Source of the DNA: Hydrangea macrophylla
Lineage: Eukaryota; Streptophyta; Magnoliopsida; Cornales; Hydrangeaceae
Assembly: GCA_033977485.1 (NCBI GenBank)
Contig: CM066991.1
Coordinates: 131,769,999 to 131,833,998 of the forward strand
Length of the DNA: 64,000 bases
Reading direction: 5' to 3'
In this document: piece after piece, positions 1 through 13,094 of the stretch
Position numbering within the stretch: position 1 is the first letter of the stretch
Layout: the number at the start of each line of letters is the position of its first letter
The notes under the pieces: generated by a model
The model's database searches: none
Told to the model about the DNA's origin: nothing
Seen by the model: only the letters and a program-made list of their open reading frames with translations
Made by a program: the position numbers and the translations under genes

Positions 1-1089
1 GCCATCTCTAAAATAAAATGGTTGTTCATATGACAAGTACACAAACGCATGATTATCTCGATGGAAATAAGGATGTTTCGTTGTAAGCAAATGAAACGAT
101 GCAGAATCATAGGTTTGTTTCGATGGAAACAATTATGTTTCGATGGAAACAAAAGAAACAAAGTCGCTTCGATGGAATCCACGGAATTTCGAGATTCCAT
201 GGCTGTTTCGTTTCCATGACCTAGGAAACGGAAACGTTTCGGCCATTTCGATGGAAACAGAAGGAAATTTTGATCCTTGACAGCAACTGTTTCCAACTTT
301 ATGAACCAGTAAATAAACTGATAAATAACCACAATAAAACACTGTAACAAAAGAAGAAAAAATAGGTACAATGCCAACTCAAAAAGTCTATTCTCAAATC
401 ATAATAAGAGTGACTGGGTTAAGAGTTTGTGTGACAAGCCCACATTGCCAACTGCCAATGGAGTTACGATTATGCCAGAGGACAGAACTCGGTTTTAACA
501 GCCAGAGGGCTTCTTCCAATAGCTAATATTTCAACAAACTCTCTCAAAACTTGAATGATGTTTGTCAGCTATCTAACCCATTAACATATGGCACAATGGG
601 AAAAGGGGTTTAGAATGCAATGCAACAAAAATTACCATAAAGAATTTGGTCTGGCATTTTGCACCAAAGTAATTTAATGGTGAATAGGAAAAGAAATTCG
701 CAGTAATCTGTACAAGTTAACTCAGAATAATATGCACCAATATGAACTTCTTATTCCGTAAGAAATATTAATGTAGACTAGTGTTTATAATATGGTACAA
801 ATGGATTAAGAGGTGACCCCTCTATGCTTGCACCTGTAATACATACTACATCCATTTCAGAAAATATACCGCATACCAGAAGGGATCTTTTTGGCTACAA
901 CCTCACTAGGAATAACTGTAATCAAAATAAAATTACAAAAAAGAGAGAGAGAAGAAAGGAGAAAGGGAAACGGATGAGAAAAAACACTTGAGGAAGAAAT
1001 ATACAAAAGACCTAAATAATGGTCCAAAACCACAGACAATACAAAAATCTCCATCTGAAATCCATCCCACTCAAACTCAAAGGCACTAG
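1..1089. other. Intergenic and 3' flank; degenerate GATGGAAAC repeats
   Basis: No gene is supported here. Between about 55 and 265 the motif TTTCGATGGAAAC and variants recur on the plus strand at irregular spacing, a degenerate short repeat. From about 840 to 1089 the sequence lies just downstream of the minus-strand gene at 1090-2161 and probably holds its 3' UTR; a long minus-strand frame there lacks codon character and is not called. Confidence 0.5.
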
Positions 1090-1676
1090 TCATGCTGGAC
1101 ATGGATTGTCAGCAGATGTAGAATAACTATCTTTCCACAAGAAACTTCATTGAAGGATCAAGGATGACTTAACCAGACCATACCAACATATCAATGTCAT
1201 GAAATTTCGTATGAACCACACAATTGAATCCTTCAATGAAATAATCAATTCAACCTAGCTTCTTCTCAACTCTTACCAACGATTTCGCACCAACTGCACA
1301 ATGGTTCTACCCACTTTGATATAACGATAATCACAAACTCATCAAACTCCATGGACTCCCCTCGAATCAATTTTTGACTTTTTTCCCCCCCCCAATTTGT
1401 TATTTAGATAATCACATAACTCATCAAACTTCTCCATGGCCTGTCATTTTGTTTCCAAACGTACCCTAGCAAGAAAAGGTCCCACCTTTAAGGCTCGACA
1501 TCTAAATAAATTTTCTTTCCTCACAATCGATCAGCTCAATTTTCCAATTACAATCTTTATTTATTATTTCCATTATTTTATAGGCATAAAATAAATCAAA
1601 ATCAATTAGTTATAATTCAAATTTCAGCATTAATTAATTAATTAATATTCAACCGAGCAAAAGTAACACAATACAC

Positions 1677-1734
<58 letters not shown>

Positions 1735-2161
1735 TGTGAAAATCTATATACGTATGAAAAAACATACCATCGACGTAAAATGTCGAGGAAGGCCAACCAC
1801 GAAGAGTAGTGAGCGATATAAACTCCTCTTCGGACAGAGTATTGGCCATTTTACTAAGCAAATCCGCTATGCCGTACGATCCTCTCTGCGGAGGGGGGAC
1901 CCAATAGGACGATCCAGGGAAGAAGGGCAGCCAACCGGGCTCCGATCGCTTGACGACGATTCGGTGAATGGCGTCCTCGAGCTTCTTCACCGCCAAGGCC
2001 TCCCGCTGTTGTTCGTCGGCGGTTTCGGAGTTGTCGGTCTGGCTCGATCGGGTTCGGATAGTTAGGAGGTGAGACAATCGAGGGGTTGGTGGAGATTTGG
2101 GAGCGAAGAGATAGGAATAATGAGGATTTCGGGTTAGGGTTTGACAAAGGGATCGAGCCAT
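1090..2161 (-). CDS. Small, probably mitochondrial protein of unknown function (two exons)
   Basis: Exon 1 runs from ATG at 2161 down to 1768, ending at a GT donor (GTATGT on the minus strand). An acceptor AAAG before 1130 joins in phase to a short last exon 1130-1090 ending in TGA. Together they give 145 codons including the stop (144 residues). The N-terminus (MARSLCQTLTRNPHYSYLF) is basic, Ser/Thr/Arg-rich and poor in acid, like a mitochondrial presequence. The centre has a short acidic helix, then a conserved-looking block with GWLPFFPGSSYWVPPP and LTTLRGWPSS, which I recall from uncharacterised plant proteins. The function is unknown. The CT-rich stretch just upstream (2165-2240, minus sense) looks like a pyrimidine-patch 5' UTR. 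Exon 1 is strong; the last exon is inferred from phase and splice sites only. Confidence 0.68.
1679..1732. repeat. (CA)n microsatellite in intron
   Basis: About 27 uninterrupted CA units inside the intron of the 1090-2161 gene, about 35 bases downstream of its 5' splice site. On the transcribed strand it reads (TG)n, a possible splicing-regulatory or polymorphic tract. Confidence 0.95.
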
Positions 2162-2365
2162 GTACAGACAGACGCAGAGAGAGATTTTAGAGAGAAAGAT
2201 TTGAGAGAGAGAGAGAGAGAGGGAGAGAGTGTCGAAAGAGAGGATGCGGCTATTTCTGGATTGGGCTAAATAGTTTTTTAGTGGCGGCGGTTTGTACGTA
2301 CCACGTTTGTCCCCGTGAAACGCACACAAGACCTGTCTAGAAGTTCAGTGACAAAACTATATAGT

Positions 2366-2737
2366 GTAAATTACATTTTGTGCCCTTAAAGTTTGGGTGT
2401 GATTTCACTCTAGTCCTTGTAGTTTCAATTTTGTTACAGTTTCAGTTTAGGTTTAATGTACTCCATTCATTAATTTTTCTTACAAATTTTTTTTTTTTTG
2501 GACAAAAATGGGTCATGTCATGCACATGTGAGGTATATTAGGGGTATAATGGTAAATTTATTTAGAGAAATTACTCTTTATCGACTAATATTGAACCTAA
2601 ATCAGTCAAAAATTGTAGGAAAATTTGATAAATAGATTACCTAAACTGAAATTGTAAGGATCAAATTGACAAAATTGAAACAACATGGACCAAAGTTAAA
2701 TCATACCAAAATTATAAGGGCATAAAGTGTAATTTAC
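2366..2737. mobile_element. MITE-like foldback element, family A copy 1
   Basis: The left arm starts GTAAATTACATTTTGTGCCC and the right arm ends GGGCATAAAGTGTAATTTAC, its inverse. Complementarity continues inward for about 70 bases with mismatches, giving a foldback of about 372 bp. No convincing target-site duplication was seen. A second copy lies at 36491-36868. The superfamily is not assigned. Confidence 0.7.
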
Positions 2738-3567
2738 CTAACAATAAAGAACATAAATATGATGCATTGTAGAATGACCCTTGGTTTCTCTGAAAGCACA
2801 AAAAAAATTATAAAAAAAAAAAAAAGACCCTTGGTTTCTCAATACGATGTATTGTGTTGGGACTTCCACTGGTTGGATGGTGGGTCATGGGTGTGTGCGT
2901 GTCGGTGCGTGAGTGTGTCAAGGTAAGTAAAAAAAAAAACATAAATAAATGAGATTTTTGGTAAGAAATTCTCAAAATATTGTGGTACAATAAAAAATTC
3001 ATGACCATTTTTGCTAAGACACTTCGCTAATTAGAATCATTTCACATTTTTTCCCCTTGTTTTTCAGTCATTTTCACCCTCTGATAGTTAATTATATCAT
3101 GTCATTAAAAAAAAAACTCCATAACTTCTAATTGTCAAACTCCTTTTTCATAAAATTATATTTTTGAAATCGAAGTTTTTAAAACAAGATCCATAAAATT
3201 TAAACACTTAACCACAATTGCTAATTATCTCATAAATAATGTGTACATCTTACAAATAGTACTTAGCTCTTATAAATAGATGTACATTGGTTACAAATTG
3301 AATTCCTTTGACCACTTTCTTGTACCACAAATGAACTTAACTGTATGATAAACATATAAGTTCCAATACCTTAATGAGCTTAAGTACATTAGTTTCAATA
3401 TCGTACCGAGCTTAAGTTTAATATGTGCTTTACACTGTTACAGGGGTTCAAACCTAAATCTACCCTAAATTGTGGTAGTTGCTAAACCATTGTGGATGCT
3501 CTTATATATCATATAGGTCTAATTATACTTTACTCCCTTGTAGTATGACCCAATTTTCAATTGGGTA

Positions 3568-3607
<40 letters not shown>

Positions 3608-3813
3608 TTCAATTGGATCATTATAATTACACAATTGATGCAACCTAAAAATCCTATGCAGCATGATTTTCCTCAACTTTGTTATCATTTATTCAACCTA
3701 TGTAGCCAAAACAATTCCACTTTAATGAGTCTATCCACATCAACTACTCTCAAAATCATATGTGGCAAATTTAGCATTTTTCCTTCTTCTTCTTCTTTTG
3801 GTCTTCTTTCCAC

Positions 3814-3845
<32 letters not shown>

Positions 3846-5013
3846 ATATTCTGTATTTTTTTTTTATGTATACTATACTAAATCTTAATAGAAACATTGG
3901 AATGGAACATTAGTGGGATCCTAAAATCCTAAAAATAGTGTGCTTTCTTGGAACAATAATAAAGTTGTTTAACACTTGAAAATTCCCATATTTTCAACCT
4001 TATATACATTTTTTCCTTTTTTGTTTTCCTTCCCCTTTTTTGCATTTTTTTATGTGTAGAATATTAAATTTTAATAGGGACACTGGGATGGAACATTAGT
4101 AGGAATCCTAAAATCCTAAAAATAGTGTATTTTCTTGGAACAATAATAAATTTGTTCAATACTTAAAAATTCTTATGTTTTCAACCTTATACATCTATAA
4201 AAAAATATCAAAGACAAAACTTCTACCATCTTCTAAGAATCTAAGATATGCCACATGACACCTTTTCTATTTTTTTTTTCCTTATTTTGTTTTTTGTTTT
4301 TGTTTTTGTTTTTTTTATTTATTTATGTTATAATGGCTCTACAAGGGTTTTTTTTTTTGTAATTATTTACTTTTTAATCTTAAACTTGATTTTGGTCAAA
4401 TGTATTTGGATCGAGACCGGTCCCGAGTATTTGGAGGTCCGGGACGAACTACTAAAAGGCAAATTTTTTGGGATCTACTTATACATAATTGGCTATTTTT
4501 TTTAAAGGTTTACTTATACATAATTGGTGATTTTTTGGGGGTCTACTTATAATATGAATCTATTTATGAAACTTACACATTGTATGGTATCTTTCAAAAT
4601 TCTAGAAGGGCCTATTTCTAAAACTCAAAAATCTTATACTAAAGTGTAATTTTCAAAATTTTAGGGCCTTTTTTGAGTTTTATATACATGTATATCAATA
4701 TATATATATATGTAGTTGATGACAATAAATTGGGCCTTGGGGGAGGCCTAAATATAAAATACTAAAAATTTTAAGGTAAAAATGTAATTATAAAATTTTC
4801 ATGGGGGCTCTCAAAATTTTGTGAACTTTGGTAGCCCGGGGCGGTTGCCCCCCCCCCCCCCCCTTTGGGCCGGCCATGATTCGGATATATACATTTTGGT
4901 CAAATACAATACTCTTAGACTCATGTTATTTTTAGTATAATGCATGTATGTATGTAGGATTGTATATGAATGTATTTAGGGAGATTCATGTATGGAAGTT
5001 AGAAATGATACAT
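2738..5013. other. AT-rich intergenic DNA with simple repeats
   Basis: No gene is supported. It holds an (ATT)n run (about 3569-3607), a run of about 31 C (3815-3845), a tandem duplication (listed separately) and a C-run near 4850. The stretch 4400-4875, with GGCCGGCC near its right end, looks like decayed transposon DNA. Open frames across the homopolymers are low-complexity artefacts. Confidence 0.6.
3879..4190. repeat. Imperfect tandem duplication, unit about 183 bp
   Basis: The stretch about 3879-4010 is repeated at about 4063-4190 with scattered substitutions. Shared blocks include AACATTAGTGGGATCCTAAA versus AACATTAGTAGGAATCCTAA, and TTCTTGGAACAATAATAAA in both. The copies are in direct orientation. 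Confidence 0.75.
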
Positions 5014-6717
5014 GTTGTCACACACTCCCCAGAAAATCATCGTTTTAAATTACATATTTGAATTTTGTGAATTATCAATGTTGTTTGATAATTAAGAATG
5101 AGGTTGACTGGAGGTCAACGGCGAGGTGTCAATCGAAGACATGGTAATAAGATATCATATGACATCAACACGATTTAAATGACATTTATGTGATTAAATG
5201 TTATTTGGGATATTTGGTATTTTCATGAATATTAAATTTACCTGTGTAGAGTAATTTCTGGTAGTTTTGGTCAGATTTTAGATCATTGTGAACATTGTGG
5301 TGAGAACGTGAATGATACGTTGCTTAAACAGTAGGTTATCTAGAGATTCCACGAAATTAGTGTCAGAATGTATATTTTGGACCCAAACGAGACTTAGTCA
5401 AAAACTTCTTAAATTTATAATTTTCACTCATAAATGCATAAAATGGACGTGTACGATATTTCAGAAGTTAATTAAAATTTTGAGAACTTGTGAGGAGGTA
5501 AACGTAATTCTCGAGAGTTGTGGCTATAAATAGTAGTGGATGAGATTTTCATTCTATCCAAACTTATAAAAATATATTGGGAGAAGAGAGAGAAAGGAGA
5601 TTTAATCCTACGACCTTTCCGACGACAAACGGCGACCGTTCGTCCGTCAATTTTCAGCCAGATTTGAGGTAAGAGCTTTATTTTGATACCTCTTAGGCCT
5701 CGTTTGACAAAAAAATTTCGAACAGTTAATTTTAAAAATTTGGGAAAAACATCCTCGTTTGACAAAAAAATTTCGAACAGTTAATTTTAAAAATTTGGGA
5801 AAAACATGTCTATACTTGTAGGAATCGTTTAATATCGGAGATTTGACGTTTATTTGGTCTCTTAGTACTTCTCCTGAAGTTTGAGAGATATTGCTCGAGG
5901 TATGAATTCCGAACTTATGTAATATAGGGAATTTTGGATGTTTTAGATCTTTTGTATGAATTGTGATCCGGACAAACTTATGTGTTAAATTAGGCCCGTT
6001 AATTTTAGCTAGCACGTATAGAAAAGCATGGTGACATGATTATGGGAGTATGCTAAATGTCTATGTGGGTTAAAGGGGAGTTTGGTATAATTTCATGCCA
6101 ATGCACGTCTCTCGATGTTTGAGAGTTTATAGTAGTGACGACTACTTGCTTGGTGTGGGAAGTGGCAAACCAGAGTAGATGGATGCAATGGTTGAGTGAT
6201 CATTGGCTAACCATTGGCATCGCGGTTTAAGATGTAAGACTTGCCGATATACTGAGTGAATGCGTATCTCTCTCCTCGGAGACTAAATTATGTGATTTAT
6301 ATGTTTAAAACATGAATTGCCTCATATACATTTGTTTAGAATTGTACACTCAGCATATAGCTGAGCAGTGGAGACTTCCTCCATTGCATGTGAAAAGAAA
6401 AAGGGCAAGAAGAAGCGAGAATAGTAAGGGCGAGAAATGTCAGGGGAATCACTCTTGTTTATACTTTTGTTCTATTCCGAACTTGAAATAAGGAGTTTGG
6501 AAAGTTGTAATATATTGTAATAGAATTGTGGGATAGATTTGTAAGTATTGTAATCACTGGTAAACTCTTATAGTTATGTTTTGAATTGTTGATATCCTGT
6601 GTTTGCGTTGGTTTTAAATCGGAAAGCCTAAGCTTGTAATTCTGCAGAATGCTTGGTATGCTGATGCAGATCAATTGACTGGTTTCTTATTCAGTCGACT
6701 GGATCACTGTTTGGAAC
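5014..6717 (+). mobile_element. Decayed LTR-like unit 1 (left part)
   Basis: Direct-orientation relative of the unit at 26365-28503. Shared features in order are GGTGAGAACG, ACCAAACGAGACTTAGTC-type sequence, a TATA box (CTATAAATAG, about 5524), the motif GATTTGAGGTAAGAG with a perfect splice donor (GT at 5669), and CAGTCGACTG palindromes near the distal end. It starts near TGTCACACAC at 5014. It is interrupted at 6717 by the solo LTR that begins at 6718; its right part continues at 26046-26364. Boundaries are approximate. Confidence 0.5.
5698..5807. repeat. Exact tandem duplication of 55 bp
   Basis: Two identical 55-bp units, 5698-5752 and 5753-5807, each starting CCTCGTTTGACAAAAAAATT. They lie just downstream of the splice-donor-like motif of LTR-like unit 1, so the duplication is recent relative to the rest of that decayed unit. 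Confidence 0.93.
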
Positions 6718-8668
6718 TGTCACACCCCAACCCGCCTCGTGCGGATTAGGACACGTGTAACACTGCTACAAGCTCCCAATTACATTTATTTGCAAAGAAA
6801 CATACGAATTAATAAGAAACGCATGTATTTAACCACATTAAATAACTCTATTGTTACAAAATAGGCCCTAAGGGTAAAATGGTAATTAATAAGATATAGT
6901 AAATTTTACACCAAAAGATAGGTCTTTGAGTCCCGGTTCCAACGCAAAAAACGGCGCGCGAATCCGAGTTTTCTAGAGAGAGTTATGTCCGTTTCCGTAA
7001 AAGGCGACAGTGCTGAATCTGGACCAGCGGATCAATCCGCCCAAAACCGGATCGATCCGGATTTAGCAAATTGTTATCTTTGGCTTCTCCAGAAGCTCCG
7101 GATCGATCCGCTCGAGGCCCGGATCGATCCGGTTCCTGCAGAAGCCATTTTTGACAGCAAAACCTCTTCTAAATCAGCCCAAACTCACCCAAATCATCAT
7201 CAAACCTCATGGAAACATCCAAAACCATTTTCAAACCTCAAGAAACCTTTCAAATACATTCCTAAACATGGTGTAACATACACATACTCATACTTGAATC
7301 ACACCCACTATGAACACAATTCCTTTTGAGTTCAAAACAAGTTTTTGTTTGAAGTTTAACTTTTGGCAAAAACTAAGTCTCATAAACCCATGTTGGAAAT
7401 GAATCCAAGTTATAACCAACAACATAAAAACATTAAGGAACCATATCAAAACCATTCTCAAGCAACCATATACATGAACCTTCCAACAAGAGGATCCAAC
7501 CTCACAAAACATTTATTTACAAAGGAAACTTGACCAAAATCTCCCACCCGCGCATCCGAACTTGCCGGAATGATCCAAACATACAACCTACAACTTTCAC
7601 ATAGAATTTACATAAGTTCCTTCAAATCTACATTAACACATGAGTCGTAGAATTCCAAAACTAACTCCATGGATACAACCACGAGTCAAGTCTTTAATCC
7701 ACAAGTCAAGGATACTAACCCACAAGTTATACTTTATTGCATGTTATAAACATATTTACAAGACCCAAATCACTCCCCCACTCCCGAGCACGCTATTTCC
7801 TCTCCGGATATTGCTCCGTACCTGCGGTGGTTGTTATTTACCACAACAGAAACAGAAAACGGTTTTCTTAAGCATTTCGCTTAGTGAGTAATCTAAACAT
7901 GGCTGAATGTTTAACATGTGCAATGCAACAATAAACACATAAATCATATTTGTAATCGCCGAGTCACCGGTTCAATGATTCATTCAGACCCGGGACCTCC
8001 CTTGGTCCCGCGGCCACTTCTATTCCTTGGACTTCCGTATTTCTCGGATTCTTCCTTTTCACCACCCTTATTACTCCCAACCATGAATCATTTTCCCGGT
8101 GCCCATTGAATACCACATAGACATATAAGCACATAAACATGGAGGCACATACAATCTTCATAGAATTGACATGCAATTTACAATTTAATAACCACATGTT
8201 TTCTAAACATGAATAATCAACACCATAAGAACAATCTCTTGGTTTCCAAGCATAAACTATCATCTCTAACATCATTGATGTATTGAACATAGTCAAACAC
8301 AACCATTCTTTAGACTAGAAAACTCACCTTAGCAAGATCTACCCAAATTCAAGCTAGAAATGAAGAATTCCTTCACAAATCTTGCTCAATTCTTACCGAA
8401 AGTAAATCCTACATGGTTTTGGTACAACAAACATCGACTATCAAGAACGGTTACCGGAAAAACGTTGCCGAAAATGAAAACAAATTACGTGCATGTGATC
8501 CTCTTACCTCCACGAGTCCAAAAGTGGTCTCGGATCGTGAATCCGGCGAACGACGGCGACGGAACGGCGGAAAACATCGTCGGTGACGATTCCGTCTTCT
8601 CTCTCGGAGCTCTCTCTTTCTTTTCTTTTGATTTGCTGTATAATGAGAGTCTTAACACCTATACATGC

Positions 8669-11668
8669 TGTGGATATCGCAGGTTGACCTACCCACAGCT
8701 TTTCTTAAAATCTTTTCTAAATTTCAATTTCAAAAACAAATGAGTCGCCACTTAATTTTAAAAGGAAAATTAAGAAACCATTAAAAAGGAAACTGATCTT
8801 TTGCGAAACCAAAGATTAACTAGGTCCGGGGATTATGGAATGAGAGAGGAAGGAGCCCGTCGGACTAAAACACCCTCTCTCATCCTATCTTGCGATAGGC
8901 CTCTACTCAACATCCTTTTAATCAAATTTATTAATCTAAGTATGCCCTCAACTAATACATATATACATATACATTACAAAAAGCATGTCCAAAAGGGTGT
9001 AAAATTGCAAATGGCAAAATATCATTCAAAAGCCACATAATTCAAGTAACAAGCGATATGATATGCAATAGAGAACAAGTGAACTTACCCGGGATCCAGC
9101 AGCGATAGTAAACGTGTAATGCATGCGAACAAAAGAAAATCCTAGAAGAGTCTCTAATCACATATACACATAAGGCAAAACCTAATTCTAAGGTGTCGCG
9201 CATTAAGTCGAAAAATCAAGTAAAAAAATCAAGGAATTTAATGAACTAGAGAGGGATTGAGAAAATCGTACCTTAAGAGCGCTACAAAACAAGGGGTTAG
9301 TCCACATGATATGCAAAATATGATGTTAGAAATAATAATCCTAAATTTCTAGCTTAAATCCATCTAATGTAATTAAATTCAAAGCAAATAAATCTTAATT
9401 ACGAATGCCAAACCATATGATTGAACATGTACATGGACAAGGATAAACTATGAAATACTCTTAAACCTTGAATTCAAACTCAACTAATCATTATTAAAGC
9501 ATAGTTCAAATCTTAGATCATAAGAAAGTCATTTAGGCCCTTATTTACAAGGTAAGTCAAATGTGTCATAAAAACTCTGAAAATTGCAGAGAGCAGACCA
9601 GACATTCAAAAATAGGAATAAAATACTTTCGACAGTTGGATCTTAATGATTTTTGGATATGTTATACCTCTGTGAGTCTAGTTTCCAAATCAAAAAGAAA
9701 ATCGAAGTTTCAACGGTTAGATCTCCGGGAATATGGAAAACACTAGACGTCACTCAGCATCTTACAACCTCCTGTCCAGAATTCTTGCACGATTTATTAA
9801 AAATAGTAAAAAAATCAGAATTGCTTTGTTCTTTTTAGGGTGACTTCCTAACACCTTAATCTACTTGGAAAAAATTATTTTGGGTCATGGAAACTTTATT
9901 AGAACTCTGATTTAATTATTTCAAAAGAGTGTTGCTGTTCTGAAACTATTCTGAAATTCTGGACAGATTGTTGTTGCTTCACAAAAACCATGATCAAACC
10001 ATTCTAAACATGAAACCACCTCAAGACAAAAATTACAGTGGTAGGACAATGTGTTATTGACACTTTCCCGTTGGTTTCACTTGATTTCAACGGTTAGATT
10101 TCGAACTAAAAATCTTTGATCAAAAACAGTTTATGGATTCACTGTTTTTATTTTGCTAGTTCAACTTTTGTTTGGTAACTCCAACTATAAAATCATGAAG
10201 TTGAGTTAAACCAAACCACTTCTCCCACCACTTGATGGCCATGGGAGACCACAAACCTTTATTCTTCATAGATTTCAAATGAAATATGGATGGACTTCAT
10301 GAAATCTATAAGTTGTAGAATCTAAACCATGGGGATGAGTTTAGACTCAAAACTACATTCTCCTACCATTTAATGGTCATTGGAGAATGGGGAGGGGGTT
10401 ATGACCATGACTCATGAGCCTTAAAGGAATATTGAAGGGATTCCTCAAGACATCAAGTTTAAAAGATCCAAATCATGAGTATGGACTTGGATCCTCTTGT
10501 GAAGTGTTAATTAAACTTTAACTTCCTATATGAAGCACAAGCCTACATAGGTGTTCAAAAGATCATGCTCTAGAGATCAAAGGAGATATTGAAGATCTCC
10601 AAGACCTTCAAGAGAAGAAAATAAACAAAAGAATGGAAGAAAACAACATGGAAACAAAAGAAAACTCCTAAGTTTACTTGATGAACAAAGGGAATAATGA
10701 AAGATTTTAAAACTAGAGATGGGAAGAAAGGATAAGCTAATAATCTATGATTAGAGGATCACCTCCAAAATTATCCTCAAGGTTTTCTTTCCTTTGAAGA
10801 TATTCCAAGCTCTTCTCTCTAATTCTTTAAAACACTTGTTTTCTCTAACAAATTGTTGGTGAAATGGAAGTATATGCTCTCTCTCCCAATATCTCTCTTG
10901 GTGTTCTTCTTGGTCTCTCTCTTTTTTTTTTTTTTTGCTCTCTTCCCCCCCCTCCTTTCTTCATGAAGATACCTCTTCATTTATAGGCAAAATCAACAGA
11001 TATTTTTGGTGAATTTCGGAGTGAAAAACAGGTGTAATTCCCTCATTAGTTGGTACAATGTGTACTTTCTGAAATTATGCAGACTGCTGCCCAGCGCGGC
11101 AGTCCAGACACTGACGCGGCAGTCCGTGACTGCCGCTGCGGCATTCATCAAATGCCGTTGCGGCACTTAATGATTGCCGCGCGGCATTCACCAAATGCCG
11201 CGCCAATTAATGGATTGCCGCAATTTTGTCAGTCTTACTTTATCAGTTTTTTGTTCTTATCTGCATGCGCATACGTAATGCTCTGCAAAATACAGATTTT
11301 AAAAGCAAACGGCAGTCAGAAACCTGTGGCGGCACTTGATGAGTGCCGTAACGGCACTCTGTGACTGCCGTGCGGCAGTCACCAAATGCCGCGGAATCCC
11401 ACCGTGTGCCGGTTTTGACTAAAATTCCCCTTTTAGGTCTTTTCCCTTTTTGAAACAAATTATTTTTGAATATCTTTTCCAAAAGTTGTGTTTTATATCA
11501 GAATTTTCCTAAGTACCTGGTATTTCCCTCTTTCTGTGAAATTTTATCGCGTTTTAGGGACTTTCTGAAGAGCTTGGAATACTTCAAATCTTTCGGTCCT
11601 TATCATCATCGGACTTGGAGGTGACACTCTCCTAAATTTGACGTCTGGTCAAAATTGGGGTGTCTACA
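8669..11668 (-). repeat. 3' LTR of the Tat element
   Basis: A 3,000-bp LTR. In sense it starts TGTAGACACCCC (at 11668) and ends GATATCCACA (at 8669). Compared by eye with the right LTR (offset 13,835), I found one difference, G at 10170 versus A at 24005. It contains GC-rich hairpin clusters at about 11082-11400 near its 5' end. No coding sequence; small open frames in it are chance. Confidence 0.95.
11082..11400. repeat. Cluster of short GC-rich hairpins in the 3' LTR
   Basis: Repeated short inverted repeats built from GCGGCA/TGCCGC with small loops, for example GGCAGTCCGTGACTGCC and GGCATTCATCAAATGCC. They form two sub-clusters (about 11082-11215 and 11305-11395). The surrounding LTR is AT-rich. 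The same cluster is in the other LTR at about 24917-25235, and a related one lies in the internal region at 13095-13243. Confidence 0.85.
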
Positions 11669-11685
11669 GTTTGCCCCTCTTCGAC
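11669..11685 (-). other. Polypurine tract next to the 3' LTR
   Basis: In sense the sequence immediately before the 3' LTR reads GAAGAGGGGCAAAC, a purine-rich plus-strand primer site expected at this place in an LTR retrotransposon. Similar GGGGCAAAC motifs recur at 14328-14380. Confidence 0.75.
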
Positions 11686-11882
11686 AGAGCTTGTGGAGCA
11701 ACGCGTGCCTCAAGTGAATGTCGAAGTCTGTGTGAAGACATGCCTTTGGCCAGACTGTCGAATTTAGGTAAAACAAAATGCGTTGCAAGAAGTGGCTTCA
11801 TGAACGGTTCATGTCGGTCGTGCTCAACAGTGAGCTGCCTACGTATCCCATCAGGAATCAGACCGAGACGTAGTTCGGGCAC
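11669..11882 (-). repeat. Duplicated 3'-end module, copy next to LTR
   Basis: From GTTTGCCCCT to GCCTACGTATCCC and then CGTAGTTC (plus strand), this 214-bp stretch shares both ends and their order with 14328-14596, next to the end of pol. The antisense gene and the tandem array lie between the two copies. The middle parts are diverged. Confidence 0.6.
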
Positions 11883-12098
11883 GGGGTCGAGCATTCACAA
11901 ACGCAAGTAGTCACACGGATGGATGCACCTATCCTGTCGTGATGCAAGTGCCATGCAATGGTGTTTTCTGGTTTGACCTAGTTGTGTAAATATCGTGCTC
12001 ATCACGTTTTCCCACGCGTATTTCGTGACGTTTTAGTCAGGGAAGATTAATCATGCGCAAATCTGTCATGAAGGTGCTTTTGATTTGATCACAAGGGT

Positions 12099-12850
12099 TG
12101 ACGCGAAAACCGGGAATATAAATATGTTATATTTTCAAAAACGATGATTAACGCAAGTCCGTTGCGAGAACGGGGAATATAAATACGTTATATTCTCAAA
12201 GACGATGATTAACGCAAGTCCGTTGCGAAAACCGAGAATATAAATCCGTTATATTCGCAAAAAGGATGATTAACGCAAATACGTTGCGAGAACCGGGAAT
12301 ATAAATACGTTATATTCGCAAAAAGGATGATCAACGCAAATACGTTGCGAAAACCGGGAATATAAATATGTTATATTCTCAAAGGATGATTAACGCAAAT
12401 ACGTTGCGAAAACCGGGAATATAAATATGTTATATTCTCAAAGGATGATTAACGCAAATACGTTGCGAAAACCGGGAATATAAATATGTTATATTCTCAA
12501 AGGATGATTAACGCAAATACGTTGCGAAAACCGGGAATATAAATACGTTATATTCTCAAGGAGGGTTAATCGCAAATATGTTGCGAAAACCGAGAATGCA
12601 AATATGTTACATTCTCGAGGCGATGATTAACGCAAATACGTTGCGAGACCCGGGAATATAAATACGTTATACTCGCAAAAAGGATGATTAACGCAAATAC
12701 GTTGCGAGAACCGGGAATATAAATACGTTATACTCGCAAAAAGGATGATTAACGCAAATACGTTGCGAGAACCGGGAATATAAATACGTTATACTCGCAA
12801 AAAGGATGATTAATGCAAATACGTTGCGAAAACCGGGCATATAAATCCGG
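12099..12850. repeat. Tandem array of 12-13 units of 58-61 bp
   Basis: Each unit carries ACGCAAATACGTTGCGA, then ACCGGGAATATAAATACG and TTATATTCTCAAAGGATGAT, with small variations. The first and last units are degenerate. Units 5-8 (about 12332-12560) are nearly identical, showing recent expansion. Tandem arrays between pol and the 3' LTR are a known habit of Tat elements and can seed satellites. Confidence 0.93.
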
Positions 12851-13094
12851 GCCTACAGGCTCAAATGTTGCGATTTTCAAAATTGGGAACCCAACGGGCC
12901 CAAAAATCTCAATTTTCCAAAAAATAGGAGGCCCACGGGCTCGAATTTTTTGGAACTCCAAAATTTGTAGTCAAAGTGCACCTATGAAATGACCCTGGGG
13001 GGCCAAAAGTGCAATGAGGGCTATTCTGGGGACTCAAATTCAATTTATGGGACTTGATTTGAATTTTTGGGGGGAAAGTAAATATCTATGAACC
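12851..13094. other. Non-coding stretch between tandem array and hairpin cluster
   Basis: It contains a diffuse repeat of GGGCCCA- and CCCACGGGC-like blocks alternating with AATTTTCCAAAA-like blocks. I see no gene or recognised signal. Confidence 0.5.

Noticed and set aside
857..1102. 81-residue minus-strand frame
   Set aside because: Low-complexity hydrophobic and Ser-rich translation. Only the short exon ending at 1090 overlaps it, in another frame.
3479..3913. Frames through the ATT and C runs
   Set aside because: The translations are poly-Ile, poly-Pro or poly-Gly artefacts of simple repeats.
6985..7329. 114-residue frame in the solo LTR
   Set aside because: It runs through the GGATCGATCC repeats and is not conserved as a frame in the inverted copy at 33593-33832.
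9561..9838. Small frames repeated in both LTRs (also 8801, 11050 and the right LTR)
   Set aside because: Their identity only reflects LTR duplication; no codon character or known domain.
12099..12850. CRISPR-like regular repeat array
   Set aside because: Units are contiguous with no unique spacers, and it lies in a plant retrotransposon; it is a plain tandem array.
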